Shown: positions 23,701 to 32,979, counted from the stretch's first letter. The stretch: DNA of 34,912 bases from Fragilaria crotonensis (GCA_022925895.1 JAKSYS010000655.1:1-34912), one strand, 5' to 3'. The notes: generated by a model from the sequence alone, not told the origin. Program-made: numbers and translations.

Positions 23701-24464
23701 ACGCAGTGACGCTCGAGACGTTTCGACGGTCTGTTGATGCAACGGGTTCGGCTGTGTTTGCCAACGTGTCAAGGGGTGTCTATGAAGTCCGAGCAACAGC
23801 CGCCAAGCATGGGGAGTATATGAAAATGATAGAGGTGACAGGTGCCGATCAGATCATTTATGCGTTCCTTCCAATGCAAGTTGTGTCGTACACATGGAGT
23901 GTGAACCCGATTACACTCGAAGAAGAATACGAGATCGTCCTTGAGACGACGTTCACAACCTTTGTGCCAGCTCCCGTTGTCACAATCGAGCCAAATGAGC
24001 TTGATTTGGAGACTTTGGTCCCCGGCGAAGATCAAATTAACTTCAAGATCACCAACCACGGGTTCATTGCTGCAAAGGGTGTCCAACTGAACCTTCCACC
24101 AACGAATGGTCTCCGTTTTGTACCACTCCTTGGTCGCCCGATTGGTGATCTTCCAGCCAATTCTACCATTTACTATCCCGTCAAGGTTGAATATGATAGT
24201 GTTCCATCTGGTATTGGTACGGGTACTGGCACTGGTATCGTAAATACCTGTGATTATGATGTCATCAGCTGTTTTGGGCATTTGGATTGGTACATCATCT
24301 GTCGCGGCATTGTCAACTCCTCAATCCCCGTTGTGTTCAGAAACCCGTGCTGTCGCGGGGCGGCGATGTTGGAACTGTCTTTGGAAGTGGTGGTTACGGT
24401 TACATCTACGTCTTCGGCGGCAGCAGCTCCATCATTCGATGCGGATGTGCAATTGAAGTGTTGA
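11720..24464 (+). CDS. Giant secreted modular PTT-stalk protein, N-terminal part (frameshifted)
   Basis: The ATG at 11720 starts a signal peptide (MARHSLVVDVLIVTMIVLYV, cleavage likely after STA-S). Next come an acidic linker, eight A repeats (12083-14656), PTT stalk 1 (14668-15560), module B1 (15561-20680), PTT stalk 2 (20681-21962) and the first half of module B2, ending at TGA 24462-24464. Two breaks interrupt it. Relative to the paralogous start at 28647, 2 extra bases lie near 12178, and the frame shifts again in a C8 run at 12540-12547. The long 3' frame opens without an ATG (TTG at 12489), so it is a continuation, not an independent gene. The final 35 codons are out of frame after a lost G near 24357. 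Domain content implies an extracellular adhesive or cell-surface role (inference). Frame breaks may be sequence errors or pseudogenisation. Confidence 0.7.
12083..14656 (+). repeat. A-repeat array 1: eight ~108-aa (324-bp) units
   Basis: Each unit runs ATLVTDE.KYFEGETIDVTY, then a WGFAWVALFA core, NV(T/S)DYSLPP, GYWMRDSTATMQFSSRNLP and YKAVMAI…PLRILGIS..FDVL. The first two units are divergent (DKTTYYDGQ, YFEGELIDL); units 3-8 are regular with exact 324-bp spacing. The W-V-A-L-F / Y / G…F…LP / Y pattern suggests an Ig-like beta-sandwich similar to SKICH or purple-acid-phosphatase N-terminal folds (inference). Most units keep an N-glycosylation sequon at NVT/NVS. Confidence 0.85.
14668..15560 (+). 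repeat. PTT stalk 1: about 30 copies of a 10-aa unit
   Basis: 30-bp units encode PTT(L/R/S/A)SPT(x)QP, with a variable second slot (S, M, K, G, Q, R, E) and occasional PTTARPTMxP units. It probably forms an extended, heavily O-glycosylated, mucin-like stalk. The complementary strand is also open over long stretches because the unit lacks stops. Confidence 0.9.
15561..20680 (+). other. Module B1: IPT/TIG, EGF, Ig-like, bacterial-type segments, FN3
   Basis: Domains in order: an IPT/TIG-like domain at 15594-15890 (FPSGGLVTGGFVVRVQGFNF); a six-cysteine EGF-like domain at 15891-15971; a putative Ig/cadherin-like domain at 15985-16260 (…PSTGALEWGQV…); beta-rich segments with VPAPVVTIEPNELDL and INFKITNHGFIAAKGVQLNL (about 17560-17700); a Gly/Cys-rich patch (about 17940-18100); YFHEYDIFGDDPFTPPIEPP and NSGYGDAQGLRIMSGQPEI (about 19500-19650); and an FN3 domain at 20401-20664 (TSAVLSW…YLVSNLLPASTYSIQIR). 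The 17.5-kb and 19.5-kb segments resemble those of large bacterial surface proteins as I remember them. The module is open throughout and duplicated as B2. Confidence 0.75.
20681..21962 (+). repeat. PTT stalk 2: about 42 units
   Basis: Same 30-bp unit type as stalk 1. An internal block (…SLSPTMQPTTLSPTGQPTTS… with ARPTMAP units) appears twice within this stalk and also in stalks 1 and 3, giving a higher-order repeat. Confidence 0.9.
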
Positions 24465-27066
24465 AGTGCGCTTGGTCACTTGCGCCATTTAGCGATTGCG
24501 CCGAGGCCATCGGAGGAGCACTTTCGGATTCTGACACAAGCGTTTCGAATGTCGTGGGCAATGTATTTGGCGCAGGTATGGCGTGTATGGATTACATTCC
24601 TTTCAAGTTTCCTATGAAAGACTGTTTGAGCGCAGTGGGCTCAGCCGTTGATGTGACGAAGACGGGATTGCCCGCTGTATCTGCCGCAGTGTCGTTCGGA
24701 AGTGCTGCTACGGGATGTGCTGGGGATGTAGGAGAGATTGGAAAGCGATTTTTTCCTTCAATCGCTAATTCCGGTATTCCAAGTACTCGGCGCTTGACAC
24801 ATGGTGATCAATCCCAGCACCACAGGGTTCTTCTCCTTCCAGCGATCGCCGCGTTTGCGTTTGAGGCTGTTTTATATGGCATCTCGCATGCTGATGACTT
24901 GGTTAAATGTTTCAATGGAATCAAGGAGGAATGTTTTGATGCATCGGTCACTGGCTCGTCCCGATTCTTGCTGACGTCGATAATGAGCTCTCTATTGCGC
25001 AAGCTAATTTGGTCTATTCCTACGCGGCGTTGGTAACATCCATCGAGTTGGCCTTCTATGTATTTGGGGGGCCCACATTCTTTCAGTCTATGGAATCGGA
25101 CCAAGAATTCGCCTTGTTCGATTCTGCGTTCAAGTCATCCATCGACACCAACGGGCCAGGAGGCTCGCTCATCTCCGAGAGCGAAGCGTCATCCTTGGCC
25201 ACCATCCGCCCGACAAGTGATCTCACCTACGGGGATAACCTCAGAGCGTTCGTGGCGAAATGGAATCGATCGCAGGACTACTACGCGCAGGGGTACTTTC
25301 AGCCTTCTGATTTACCGCCAGCTCTTGCGTTGAACTCGGACATGATTAACTTTACGTATATCAACGAGAAAGCTGCATTTTGAATAATGCGACGCAGACC
25401 GCTGCGCCGCGGATTCAACGACATATATGATCTCTGGTTAGATGACAAACAAGCGTTGGACAGCTAATTCAAGAGTTGACGAAGGCGTCTGCGCTTCTGT
25501 GCGTGTTCAGATCAAACAGAGAGCGGTTCTTACAAGGGATGCATTTGAGGCTGAGCTGCAGATTCAGAATTCTGGTCTCGACATGACCAATATGACAATC
25601 ACGTTATCAATCACAAATCGCGACTCCTTGAGGTCTGCCAACAATCTGTTTGTTCTATCGAGTCCAACCCTTGTCGGCATCACCAGTGTGGACGGGAACG
25701 GAACGCTGGCTGGGTCGATTTCGGGGTCTGCATCTTGGCTGATCTTGGCATTAAGCGATGCTGCACCGATTGTGCCAACATATTACAATATTGGTGGGAA
25801 GTTTGAATACTACCAAGATGGTGTGCTGACTTCCACTACGATGAATCCTGACACGATTCTGGTCTCACCAGATCCACAGTTGGATCTATTGTACTTCCAT
25901 GAGTACGACATCTTTGGCGATGATCCTTTCACACCGCCTATTGAACCTCCTGTGCCGTATAAGCTTGCAGTCTTGGTGAAAAATAGTGGCTATGGCGATG
26001 CTCAGGGACTAAGAATAATGTCGGGGCAACCGGAAATCATTGACAATGAGAAAGGTCTATTGGTCGACTTCAAGATCATATCCGCAGAGCTGGCGGGAGA
26101 GCCTGTGCAGCCTTCACTCGACGTGAATTTTGGCACGGTCCCGGCTCGTTCCAGTAAGGTTGGGGTGGACTTTGACTTCCACCCTTCAAGGCACTTTCTC
26201 CAACTACAATGCCACTTTCACCTACAAAGGACCCCTTAATGACGAACGACTAGCACTCATCAAATCGGTGCAAATGTTCAAACTCTCGCATTGTGTATAC
26301 ATTGATTCAGCAGCTTCTGCGGAAGGAGGTGGGTTTGATGACAGCCTCCTGATTTCTTGATCGATAAATTTCCTGATATCGATCTGATACCAGACCTCTT
26401 ATCAGCTCCTATCAGAACTGAGTATCCTGTATTCGTGACTATTGGCGGAAAGATTGTCAAATCTGAGGCGGTGGTGGGTGAATCGTTCACACATCGACTT
26501 GTCGTGAATATGTCCTTGCCATATGTTCCTTTGCCATTGGCATCGCCCAACGGAAACTGGTTTTATTTTCGTTTCAACGACACGCTGCCATCATCCTTTA
26601 ACCTTCAATCAGTTGTTCGCGAGAGGGGGACCCGGGAGGTTCTTCTTGGGCAGAATGTCTGGCGCACGTCCAAGATACGGCGTCTTGTTGGAGTTGGTGA
26701 AGTGCCTCAAAGATATTTCCACATTCTGGACTATGGGCCCCCCTCTGGTGTTTATGAATTACGTTTCAGCTCGGTTGGTATGGTTCTCCATTTGACGGCC
26801 ACCAACATCACTCAAACGTCCGCAGTACTGTCGTGGACCTCTGCGGAGCCAGGGATGTACTTCGCAGTTTATCAGAAGTCAGCATCGGAGGAACCCGAAA
26901 GATACAACTTGATCGAAACGGATGTTCGAGGAACATCTTATTTGGTGTCAAATTTGCTGCCAGCGTCGACTTATTCAATTCAAATCCGGATGGCATCAGC
27001 GCCAGGTGGATACATATCAGGCGGAAGCGAGCTACTACTAACCACACTTGATTCGTTCAATAGAAC
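21963..27066 (+). repeat. Module B2: ~1% diverged tandem copy of B1
   Basis: Position 15561 corresponds to 21963 (offset 6402) and 20681 to 27067 (offset 6386), so B2 is 16 bp shorter. From 21963 to 24356 there are about 25 substitutions (hand count) and no indels. All 16 lost bases lie between 24357 and 26416. The last 650 bp again have no indel. Confidence 0.9.
24357..26416 (+). pseudogene. Frame-broken central part of module B2
   Basis: Ten deletions relative to B1: a G in a G-run near 24357 (-1), TCA near 24432 (-3), T near 24970 (-1), T in a T-run near 25380 (-1), AC near 25401 (-2), near 25459 (-2), GT near 26166 (-2), C near 26347 (-1), A near 26395 (-1), GG near 26413 (-2). No insertion was found. 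They split the frame into pieces (for example 24287-25036, 25009-25383, 25442-26239) that each follow part of the B1 protein. Reading is restored downstream at 26357/26416. This is either true decay or poor consensus in a collapsed repeat. Confidence 0.8.
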
Positions 27067-30000
27067 ATTGCAACCTGCGACACTGTCTCCAACAAAGCAA
27101 CCAACGACTATATCTCCAACGATGCAACCAACAACGTTGTCTCCAACAAGACAGCCGACGACCCTAAGTCCTACGATGAGACCGAGTACGCTGTCTCCAA
27201 CGAGTCAACCGACGACGCGGTCTCCGACGGGACAACCGACGACGCTGTCTCCAACGAAGCAACCCACGACACTTTCTCCAACGAGACAACCAACGACGAG
27301 GTCTCCGACGAGACAACCGACGACACTTTCTCCAACGAGTCGACCCACAACGCTGTCTCCAACGAGTCAACCCACAACGCTGTCTCCAACGAGTCAACCC
27401 ACAACGCTGTCTCCAACCATGCAACCGACGACTGCTAGACCTACCATGACACCGACGACGCTGTCTCCAACGAGTCAACCAACGACGTGGTCTCCCACGC
27501 AGCAACCCACGACGCTGTCTCCAACGGGACAACCGACATCGTTTTCGCCAACGATGCAACCGACGACACTTTCTCCAACGGGACAACCGACGACGTCGTC
27601 GCCAACGATGCAACCGACGACTGGTAGACCAACCATGGCACCGACGACGCTGTCTCCCACGCAGCAACCCACGACGCTGTCTCCTACGCAGCAACCCACG
27701 ACGCTGTCTCCTACGCAGCAACCCACGACGCTGTTTCCAACGGTGCAACCGACGACGCTGTCTCCAACAGAACAACCGACGACGTTGTCGCCAACGATGC
27801 AACCAACGACGCTGTCTCCAACAGGACAACCGACGACTTTGTCGCCAACGATGCAACCGACGACTGCTAGACCTACCATGGCACCGACGACGCTGTCTCC
27901 AACGAGTCAACCCACGACGCGGTCTCCGACGGGACAACCGACGACACTTTCTCCAACGAGTCGACCCACAACGCTGTCTCCAACGAGTCAACCCACAACG
28001 CTGTCTCCAACCATGCAACCGACGACTGCTAGACCTACCATGACACCGACGACGCTGTCTCCAACGAGTCAACCAACGACGCGGTCTCCCACGCAGCAAC
28101 CCACGACTCTGTCTCCAACCATGCAACCGACGACTGCTAGACCTACCATGACACCGACGACGCTGTCTCCAACGAGTCAACCAACGACGCGGTCTCCCAC
28201 GCAGCAACCCACGACTCTGTCTCCAACGAGTCAACCAACGACGCGGTCTCCCACGCAGCAACCCACGACTCTGTCTCCAACGGGACAACCGACATCGCTT
28301 TCGCCAACGATGCAACCGACGACACTTTCTCCAACGGGACAACCGACGACGTTGTCGCCAACGATGCAACCGACGACGCTGTCTCTAACAATAGCACCGA
28401 CAACACGGTCTCCTACACAGCAGCCGACCTCACGGTCTCCCACGCTGCAACCCACAACACGGTCTCCCACGCTGCAACCCACAACACGGTCTCCCACGCT
28501 GCAACCCACAACACGGTCTCCCACGCTGCAACCAACAACACTGTATCCGACAATGCAACCAACGACGCGGGTTCCCACACAGCATCCCACAACGCTGCCA
28601 CCAACAAAAAAACCCACGACACGTCCTCCATCGCCAAAAGAAGCGTACCTGATCGCTGATAAAACCACATTCTACGATGGACAGAATATCGAAGTCACGT
28701 ACGAAATTCGTCAGACGACAACAACAGCTGAGTTGCCTTTTGTTTCATGGGTTGCTTTGTTCTCTCATGACACCTTTGACTACTCAGTATTGCAAACTTG
28801 GGGTTATACAGCTACTATGTATGGAACCCCGACAGGCAGCGTCAATTTCAAGACTAGCTCCTTGCCAGCATTGGGTAAATATAAGGCCGTAATGGCCATC
28901 GCATTCACCGATCCTCTACGCATCCTTGGCGTGAGTGACGCATTTGACGTCCTGCCGAATAATGCTACATTGGTGACAGACGAAGTGCAGTACTATGAAG
29001 GAGAGTTGATCGATGTTGACTACAACATAGTCGAATGGGGCATGAACATATGGTTCGCTTGGATAGGACTGTTCCCTCACGATGCGCAAGATTATACTAC
29101 CCCGATCGCGCTGTCATCCCGTCCGTATATCTACGAAAATCAAGGATCAATGCAATTCTCAAGCAGAAACCTTCCAGCTTCGAACACTAAGTACAAGGCC
29201 GTGATGGCCATAACCGATTCCAACCCTCTCCGCATCCTTGGGATTAGCAGCACCTTCGATGTCTTGCGAAACACTGCTACACTGGTGACTGAAGAAACGA
29301 AATATTATGAAGGAGAAATGATTGATGTCACCTACACGATGAGTCAGGATACGGACAATATGGAGTGGGGCTTCGCCTGGGTGGCATTCTTTGCCCACAA
29401 TGTAACAGACTACTCTCTTCCTCCTGCTGCTTTTCAGTCAACAGGGTATTGGATGAGGGACAGCACTGCAACCATGCAGTTCTCGAGTAGAAACCTGCCC
29501 GCTCTGAATGCCAAGTACAAGGCCGTGATGGCCATAACCGATTCCAACCCTCCCCGAATCCTTGGCATTAGCAGCACCTTTGATGTCTTGCGAAACACTG
29601 CTACACTGGTGACTGAAGAAACGAAGTATTATGAAGGAGAAACGATTGATGTCACCTACACGATGAGTCAGGATACGGACAACATGGAGTGGGGCTTCGC
29701 CTGGGTGGCGTTGTTTGCCGACAACGTAACAGACTACTCTCTTCCTCCTGCTGCTTTTCAGTCAACAGGGTATTGGATGAGGGACAGCACTGCAACCATG
29801 CAGTTCTCGAGTAGAAACCTGCCGGCTCTGAATGCCAAGTACAAGGCCGTGATGGCCATAACTGATTCCAACCCTCTCAGCATTCTCGGCGTGAGCAACA
29901 CCTTCGATATCTTGCAGAATGTTGCTACGTTGGCGACTGACGAAATGCGATACTTCGAAGGAGAAACGATTGATGTCACCTACACCATGAACCAAGATGC

Positions 30001-31264
30001 GGACAACATGGAATGGGGCTTTGCTTGGGTTGCCTTGTTTGCCCACAACGTAACAGACTACTCTCTCCCTCCAGCGGCTATTCAGTCATCAGGGTATTGG
30101 ATGAGGGACAGCACTGCAACCATGCAATTCTCGAGTAGGAACCTGCCAGTCTTGAATGCCAAGTACAAGGCCGTGATGGCCATAACTGATTCCAACCCTC
30201 TCCGAATTATTGGCGTTAGCAACACTTTCGATGTCTTGCAGAATGCTGCTATCTTGATGACCGACGAAACGAAGTACTACGAAGGAGAAACGATTGATAT
30301 CACATACACGATGAGTCAGGATACGGACAATATGGAGTGGGGCTTCGCTTGGGTTGCATTGTTTGCCCACAATGTTTCCGACTACTCTCTCCCTCCTGCC
30401 GCTTTTCAGTCATTAGGCTATTGGATGAGGGACAGTACTGCCACAATGCAGTTCTCGAGTAGAAACCTGCCGGCTCTGAATGCCAAGTACAAGGCCGTGA
30501 TGGCCATAACCGATTCCAACCCTCTCCGCATTATTGGCATTAGCGGCACCTTCGATGTCTTGCGAAACACGGCTACACTGGTGACTGAAGAAACGAAGTA
30601 TTATGAAGGAGAAACGATTGATGTCACCTACACGATGAGTCAGGATACGGACAACATGGAGTGGGGCTTCGCCTGGGTGGCATTCTTTGCCCACAATGTA
30701 ACAGACTACTCTCTTCCTCCTGCTGCTTTTCAGTCAACAGGGTATTGGATGAGGGACAGCACTGCAACCATGCAGTTCTCGAGTAGAAACCTGCCGGCTC
30801 TGAATGCCAAGTACAAGGCCGTGATGGCCATAACTGATTCCAACCCTTTCCGCATTATTGGCATTAGCAGCACCTTCGATGTCTTGCGAAACATTGCGAT
30901 ACTTGTGACTGACGAAACGCAGTACTATGAAGGAGAAACGATTGATGTCACCTACACCATGAACCAAGATGCGGACAACATGGAATGGGGCTTTGCTTGG
31001 GTGGCGTTGTTTGCCGACAACGTTTTAGACTACTCTCTTCCTCCTGTCGCTATTCAGTCGTCAGGTTATTGGATGAGGGACAATACTGCAACCATGCAAT
31101 TCTCGAGTGGTAACCTTCCAGCTGTGAACGTCAACTACAAGGCGGTTATGGCCATCACTGACTCGAACCCTCCTCGAGTCCTCGGGGTGAGCCCCACATT
31201 TCTAGTGAAATCAGGATTACGACCGGCGACCCTTGCTCCAACAATGAATCGTCGTCTCGAATAA
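26357..31264 (+). CDS. Giant modular protein, C-terminal part (no own start codon)
   Basis: A 1,635-codon frame opens at a TTG (26357), not an ATG, and continues the B2 reading frame. It contains the end of B2 with FN3 (about 26785-27050), PTT stalk 3 (27067-28637) and A-repeat array 2 (28647-31224), stopping at TAA 31262-31264 after LAPTMNRRLE. The first ATG is at 26510, in the middle of a conserved B segment, so an independent gene starting here is unlikely. There is no signal peptide and no C-terminal membrane anchor or GPI-like tail. It is best read as the 3' part of the gene beginning at 11720; with all breaks repaired the whole would be about 6,500 aa. The stop falls where array 1 instead runs on into a PTT stalk, so the original C-terminus may have been longer. 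Confidence 0.6.
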   Translation: MIDKFPDIDLIPDLLSAPIRTEYPVFVTIGGKIVKSEAVVGESFTHRLVVNMSLPYVPLPLASPNGNWFYFRFNDTLPSSFNLQSVVRERGTREVLLGQNVWRTSKIRRLVGVGEVPQRYFHILDYGPPSGVYELRFSSVGMVLHLTATNITQTSAVLSWTSAEPGMYFAVYQKSASEEPERYNLIETDVRGTSYLVSNLLPASTYSIQIRMASAPGGYISGGSELLLTTLDSFNRTLQPATLSPTKQPTTISPTMQPTTLSPTRQPTTLSPTMRPSTLSPTSQPTTRSPTGQPTTLSPTKQPTTLSPTRQPTTRSPTRQPTTLSPTSRPTTLSPTSQPTTLSPTSQPTTLSPTMQPTTARPTMTPTTLSPTSQPTTWSPTQQPTTLSPTGQPTSFSPTMQPTTLSPTGQPTTSSPTMQPTTGRPTMAPTTLSPTQQPTTLSPTQQPTTLSPTQQPTTLFPTVQPTTLSPTEQPTTLSPTMQPTTLSPTGQPTTLSPTMQPTTARPTMAPTTLSPTSQPTTRSPTGQPTTLSPTSRPTTLSPTSQPTTLSPTMQPTTARPTMTPTTLSPTSQPTTRSPTQQPTTLSPTMQPTTARPTMTPTTLSPTSQPTTRSPTQQPTTLSPTSQPTTRSPTQQPTTLSPTGQPTSLSPTMQPTTLSPTGQPTTLSPTMQPTTLSLTIAPTTRSPTQQPTSRSPTLQPTTRSPTLQPTTRSPTLQPTTRSPTLQPTTLYPTMQPTTRVPTQHPTTLPPTKKPTTRPPSPKEAYLIADKTTFYDGQNIEVTYEIRQTTTTAELPFVSWVALFSHDTFDYSVLQTWGYTATMYGTPTGSVNFKTSSLPALGKYKAVMAIAFTDPLRILGVSDAFDVLPNNATLVTDEVQYYEGELIDVDYNIVEWGMNIWFAWIGLFPHDAQDYTTPIALSSRPYIYENQGSMQFSSRNLPASNTKYKAVMAITDSNPLRILGISSTFDVLRNTATLVTEETKYYEGEMIDVTYTMSQDTDNMEWGFAWVAFFAHNVTDYSLPPAAFQSTGYWMRDSTATMQFSSRNLPALNAKYKAVMAITDSNPPRILGISSTFDVLRNTATLVTEETKYYEGETIDVTYTMSQDTDNMEWGFAWVALFADNVTDYSLPPAAFQSTGYWMRDSTATMQFSSRNLPALNAKYKAVMAITDSNPLSILGVSNTFDILQNVATLATDEMRYFEGETIDVTYTMNQDADNMEWGFAWVALFAHNVTDYSLPPAAIQSSGYWMRDSTATMQFSSRNLPVLNAKYKAVMAITDSNPLRIIGVSNTFDVLQNAAILMTDETKYYEGETIDITYTMSQDTDNMEWGFAWVALFAHNVSDYSLPPAAFQSLGYWMRDSTATMQFSSRNLPALNAKYKAVMAITDSNPLRIIGISGTFDVLRNTATLVTEETKYYEGETIDVTYTMSQDTDNMEWGFAWVAFFAHNVTDYSLPPAAFQSTGYWMRDSTATMQFSSRNLPALNAKYKAVMAITDSNPFRIIGISSTFDVLRNIAILVTDETQYYEGETIDVTYTMNQDADNMEWGFAWVALFADNVLDYSLPPVAIQSSGYWMRDNTATMQFSSGNLPAVNVNYKAVMAITDSNPPRVLGVSPTFLVKSGLRPATLAPTMNRRLE
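27067..28637 (+). repeat. PTT stalk 3: about 52 units
   Basis: The longest of the three stalks, with the same 30-bp unit. It includes runs of near-identical units such as PTTRSPTLQ repeated four times near 28432-28530 and PTTLSPTQQ three times near 27650-27730, pointing to recent slippage or unequal exchange. It ends TTRPPSPKEAYLIADKTT, joining A array 2. Confidence 0.9.
28647..31224 (+). repeat. A-repeat array 2: eight units
   Basis: It begins LIADKTTFYDGQNIEVTYEI, homologous to the first unit of array 1 (LISDKTTYYDGQ), and again has two divergent units followed by six regular ones (TATLVTEETKYYEGETIDVT…). It is intact through the two sites where array 1 is frameshifted, so it serves as the reference for those breaks. 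Confidence 0.85.
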
Positions 31265-31560
31265 TGGAGTCATACGATGAAACCGACGGTGTTCAGTCTA
31301 GAACGGCAACCAACCACCTTGTTACAAACACGTCAACCAACGATCCGAATCCGTACGACAAGAATGGCTGTGTCTCCTCCAAGGCGTCGGACAAACCTTG
31401 TCTACATTACCGACCCACGACGCTATCTCGAACGATGCACCCGACGACACTTCTGCCATCACCGCAACCTTCGTCCCGGGCTCCAAAGGAAAGGAGCAAC
31501 CCACGAAACTGTCGACCAACACAATAACCGACGGCTCGCTCTCCACCTCAGCAGCCCATG
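31225..31560 (+). pseudogene. Decayed fourth PTT stalk
   Basis: After array 2 the sequence GLRPATLAPTMN matches the array 1-to-stalk junction, but stops at 31264. Downstream, in shifting frames, fragments such as RQPTTLLQTRQPTIR and RPTTLSRTMHPTTLLPSPQP are visible up to about 31500. This is a degenerate PTT stalk, implying that array 2 was once followed by a stalk like array 1. Confidence 0.6.
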
Positions 31561-31687
31561 ACCCTGTCTTCGACAAGCAATCCGGGTGTGTCGATTTTTG
31601 CACATTCTAGTTTCCACCCAAAAAAATCGACTATAGACGTACCTTAGCCCTCGAACCACAGATGGCGTCCGATGGCCTGTGCTTGCC

Positions 31688-32712
31688 TCCAGTGCTGCTC
31701 CAACCGAGCAATGGTACGAGTGCGATGCACATTGCGTATTATCGACAAGGTGGCTTACGTGCGATACGAGTTGGTCAAGAGACGTTAGTCGGTCACCACA
31801 ATACGACGTTAGAAACACTTGACAAGTACTATGCTTTTGAACGCCAGCATTACGATACGGTGGACTATCTGCTGGAATTGATGGGGATCGCCAATAATTC
31901 GGACTATCATGTGATTCATTAGCGAGCCGAAAAGGTCAATATTGATTACGACGATTGTGCCGACAAGGTTTTACAGGCCAGACAAGCCATGGGTAGCAAC
32001 ACCACGGTGTTAATGTCAAACATCAATCAACTGACCGACATGCTGTGGTACAACCCACGCAGGTATAATCAAAGTGATGCCATCCGATATCTCAATCGAC
32101 TCTTGGACTCTGGATTTCACAAACTGGATCAGGTGCTTGATAAAGTCCGAAATATGTTCCCCGACAAGATTGTTCTTCCCGTTTGGGACCAAATCATTGC
32201 TTAAAAGGCCCGACATTTTGCCACTTGCACAAAAGAATGTGCCGACGCGAATCATCTAAGGCTTGTAACTTTCGTGGGAACTTTGCCCAAACGACTGTTG
32301 ATTTGCGTACACAGATTGGCAAGTCGAGTTATGAATGCTGGCCGACCGAGTAATGGTAGAACTCACGCCTTACGAGCATGTCAGTCAGAAGAAAGATGAA
32401 CAGTTCGCGAGGCCAATGCCCATGAACGCCAACTCGTCAGGGTTGTTGTCGCGTTCGCCTTGGGCAATTGTTGACGAAAGGACGATGGTCAGGTGTTGTC
32501 GACAACGGGGCATGTGTGTGTGTGTTGCTGGGAAAGATCCGATCCGTGCATCGACAGCCACACGCGCGGAGTTAATATGCCTTGTCGAATTGTCTATGGT
32601 CGGTGCTACTTACGGCACTATCATATACTAACGAACCATCCACGGTATCGGAAAGAGGTCTCGTCCCTCGCACTTGACATTATCCACGCTGAGGATACTT
32701 AAAACAAGAATT
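31688..32712 (+). pseudogene. Truncated copy of the 4505-5767 glycosyltransferase-like gene
   Basis: It matches residues from about 201 to the C-terminus of the upstream gene plus the 3' flank. Disabling changes are TGG to TAG at 31920-31922 (the Trp of HWRAE), CAA to TAA at 32202-32204 (IIAQK), and a 4-bp loss (CTGT) near 32257 that shifts the frame in the Cys-rich tail. The first 200 residues, including the membrane anchor, are missing. Residual identity is high, so the duplication is moderately recent. Open pieces at 31662-31922 and 31989-32204 are parts of this pseudogene, not genes. Confidence 0.85.
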
Positions 32713-32979
32713 GCACCTTTCAAGATGGTGAAACAGTGATCTACTGCCGCAAAAGTGAAAACAACGGTTAGGTTTATATTGAATTAGACGACGAACTAGC
32801 GTAAAGCCTTTGACAAAAAGTCTTCCAATCAAACGGACCCGAGAGAGTGGCGGTGCATGTATGAGTAGTACATTACAGCAAATCAAACACAATGTGTAAG
32901 CATAGCATGTGGCCATCGACCAATCTGAGTTACAAAGAATCCAGGTCGACGACACGACATCTTTGTTCACACGCCTTCA
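32713..32979. other. Intergenic, 3' side of the SLC10-like gene
   Basis: No gene or clear terminator or polyadenylation signal was recognised; it presumably contains the 3' UTR of the minus-strand gene. Confidence 0.3.

Noticed and set aside
12489..24464. A free-standing gene starting at 12489
   Set aside because: The frame opens at TTG, and its first residues are a continuation of A unit 2 after a C-run slip. The upstream ATG at 11720 has a signal peptide and homologous sequence.
14668..28637. CRISPR-like array of 30-bp repeats
   Set aside because: The units are contiguous, without unique spacers, are translated in frame, and lie in a eukaryotic secreted protein gene.
26357..31264. An independent second gene starting at 26357
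   Set aside because: The first codon is TTG inside conserved B-module sequence, with no ATG or signal peptide. It is the restored frame after the deletion-rich patch.
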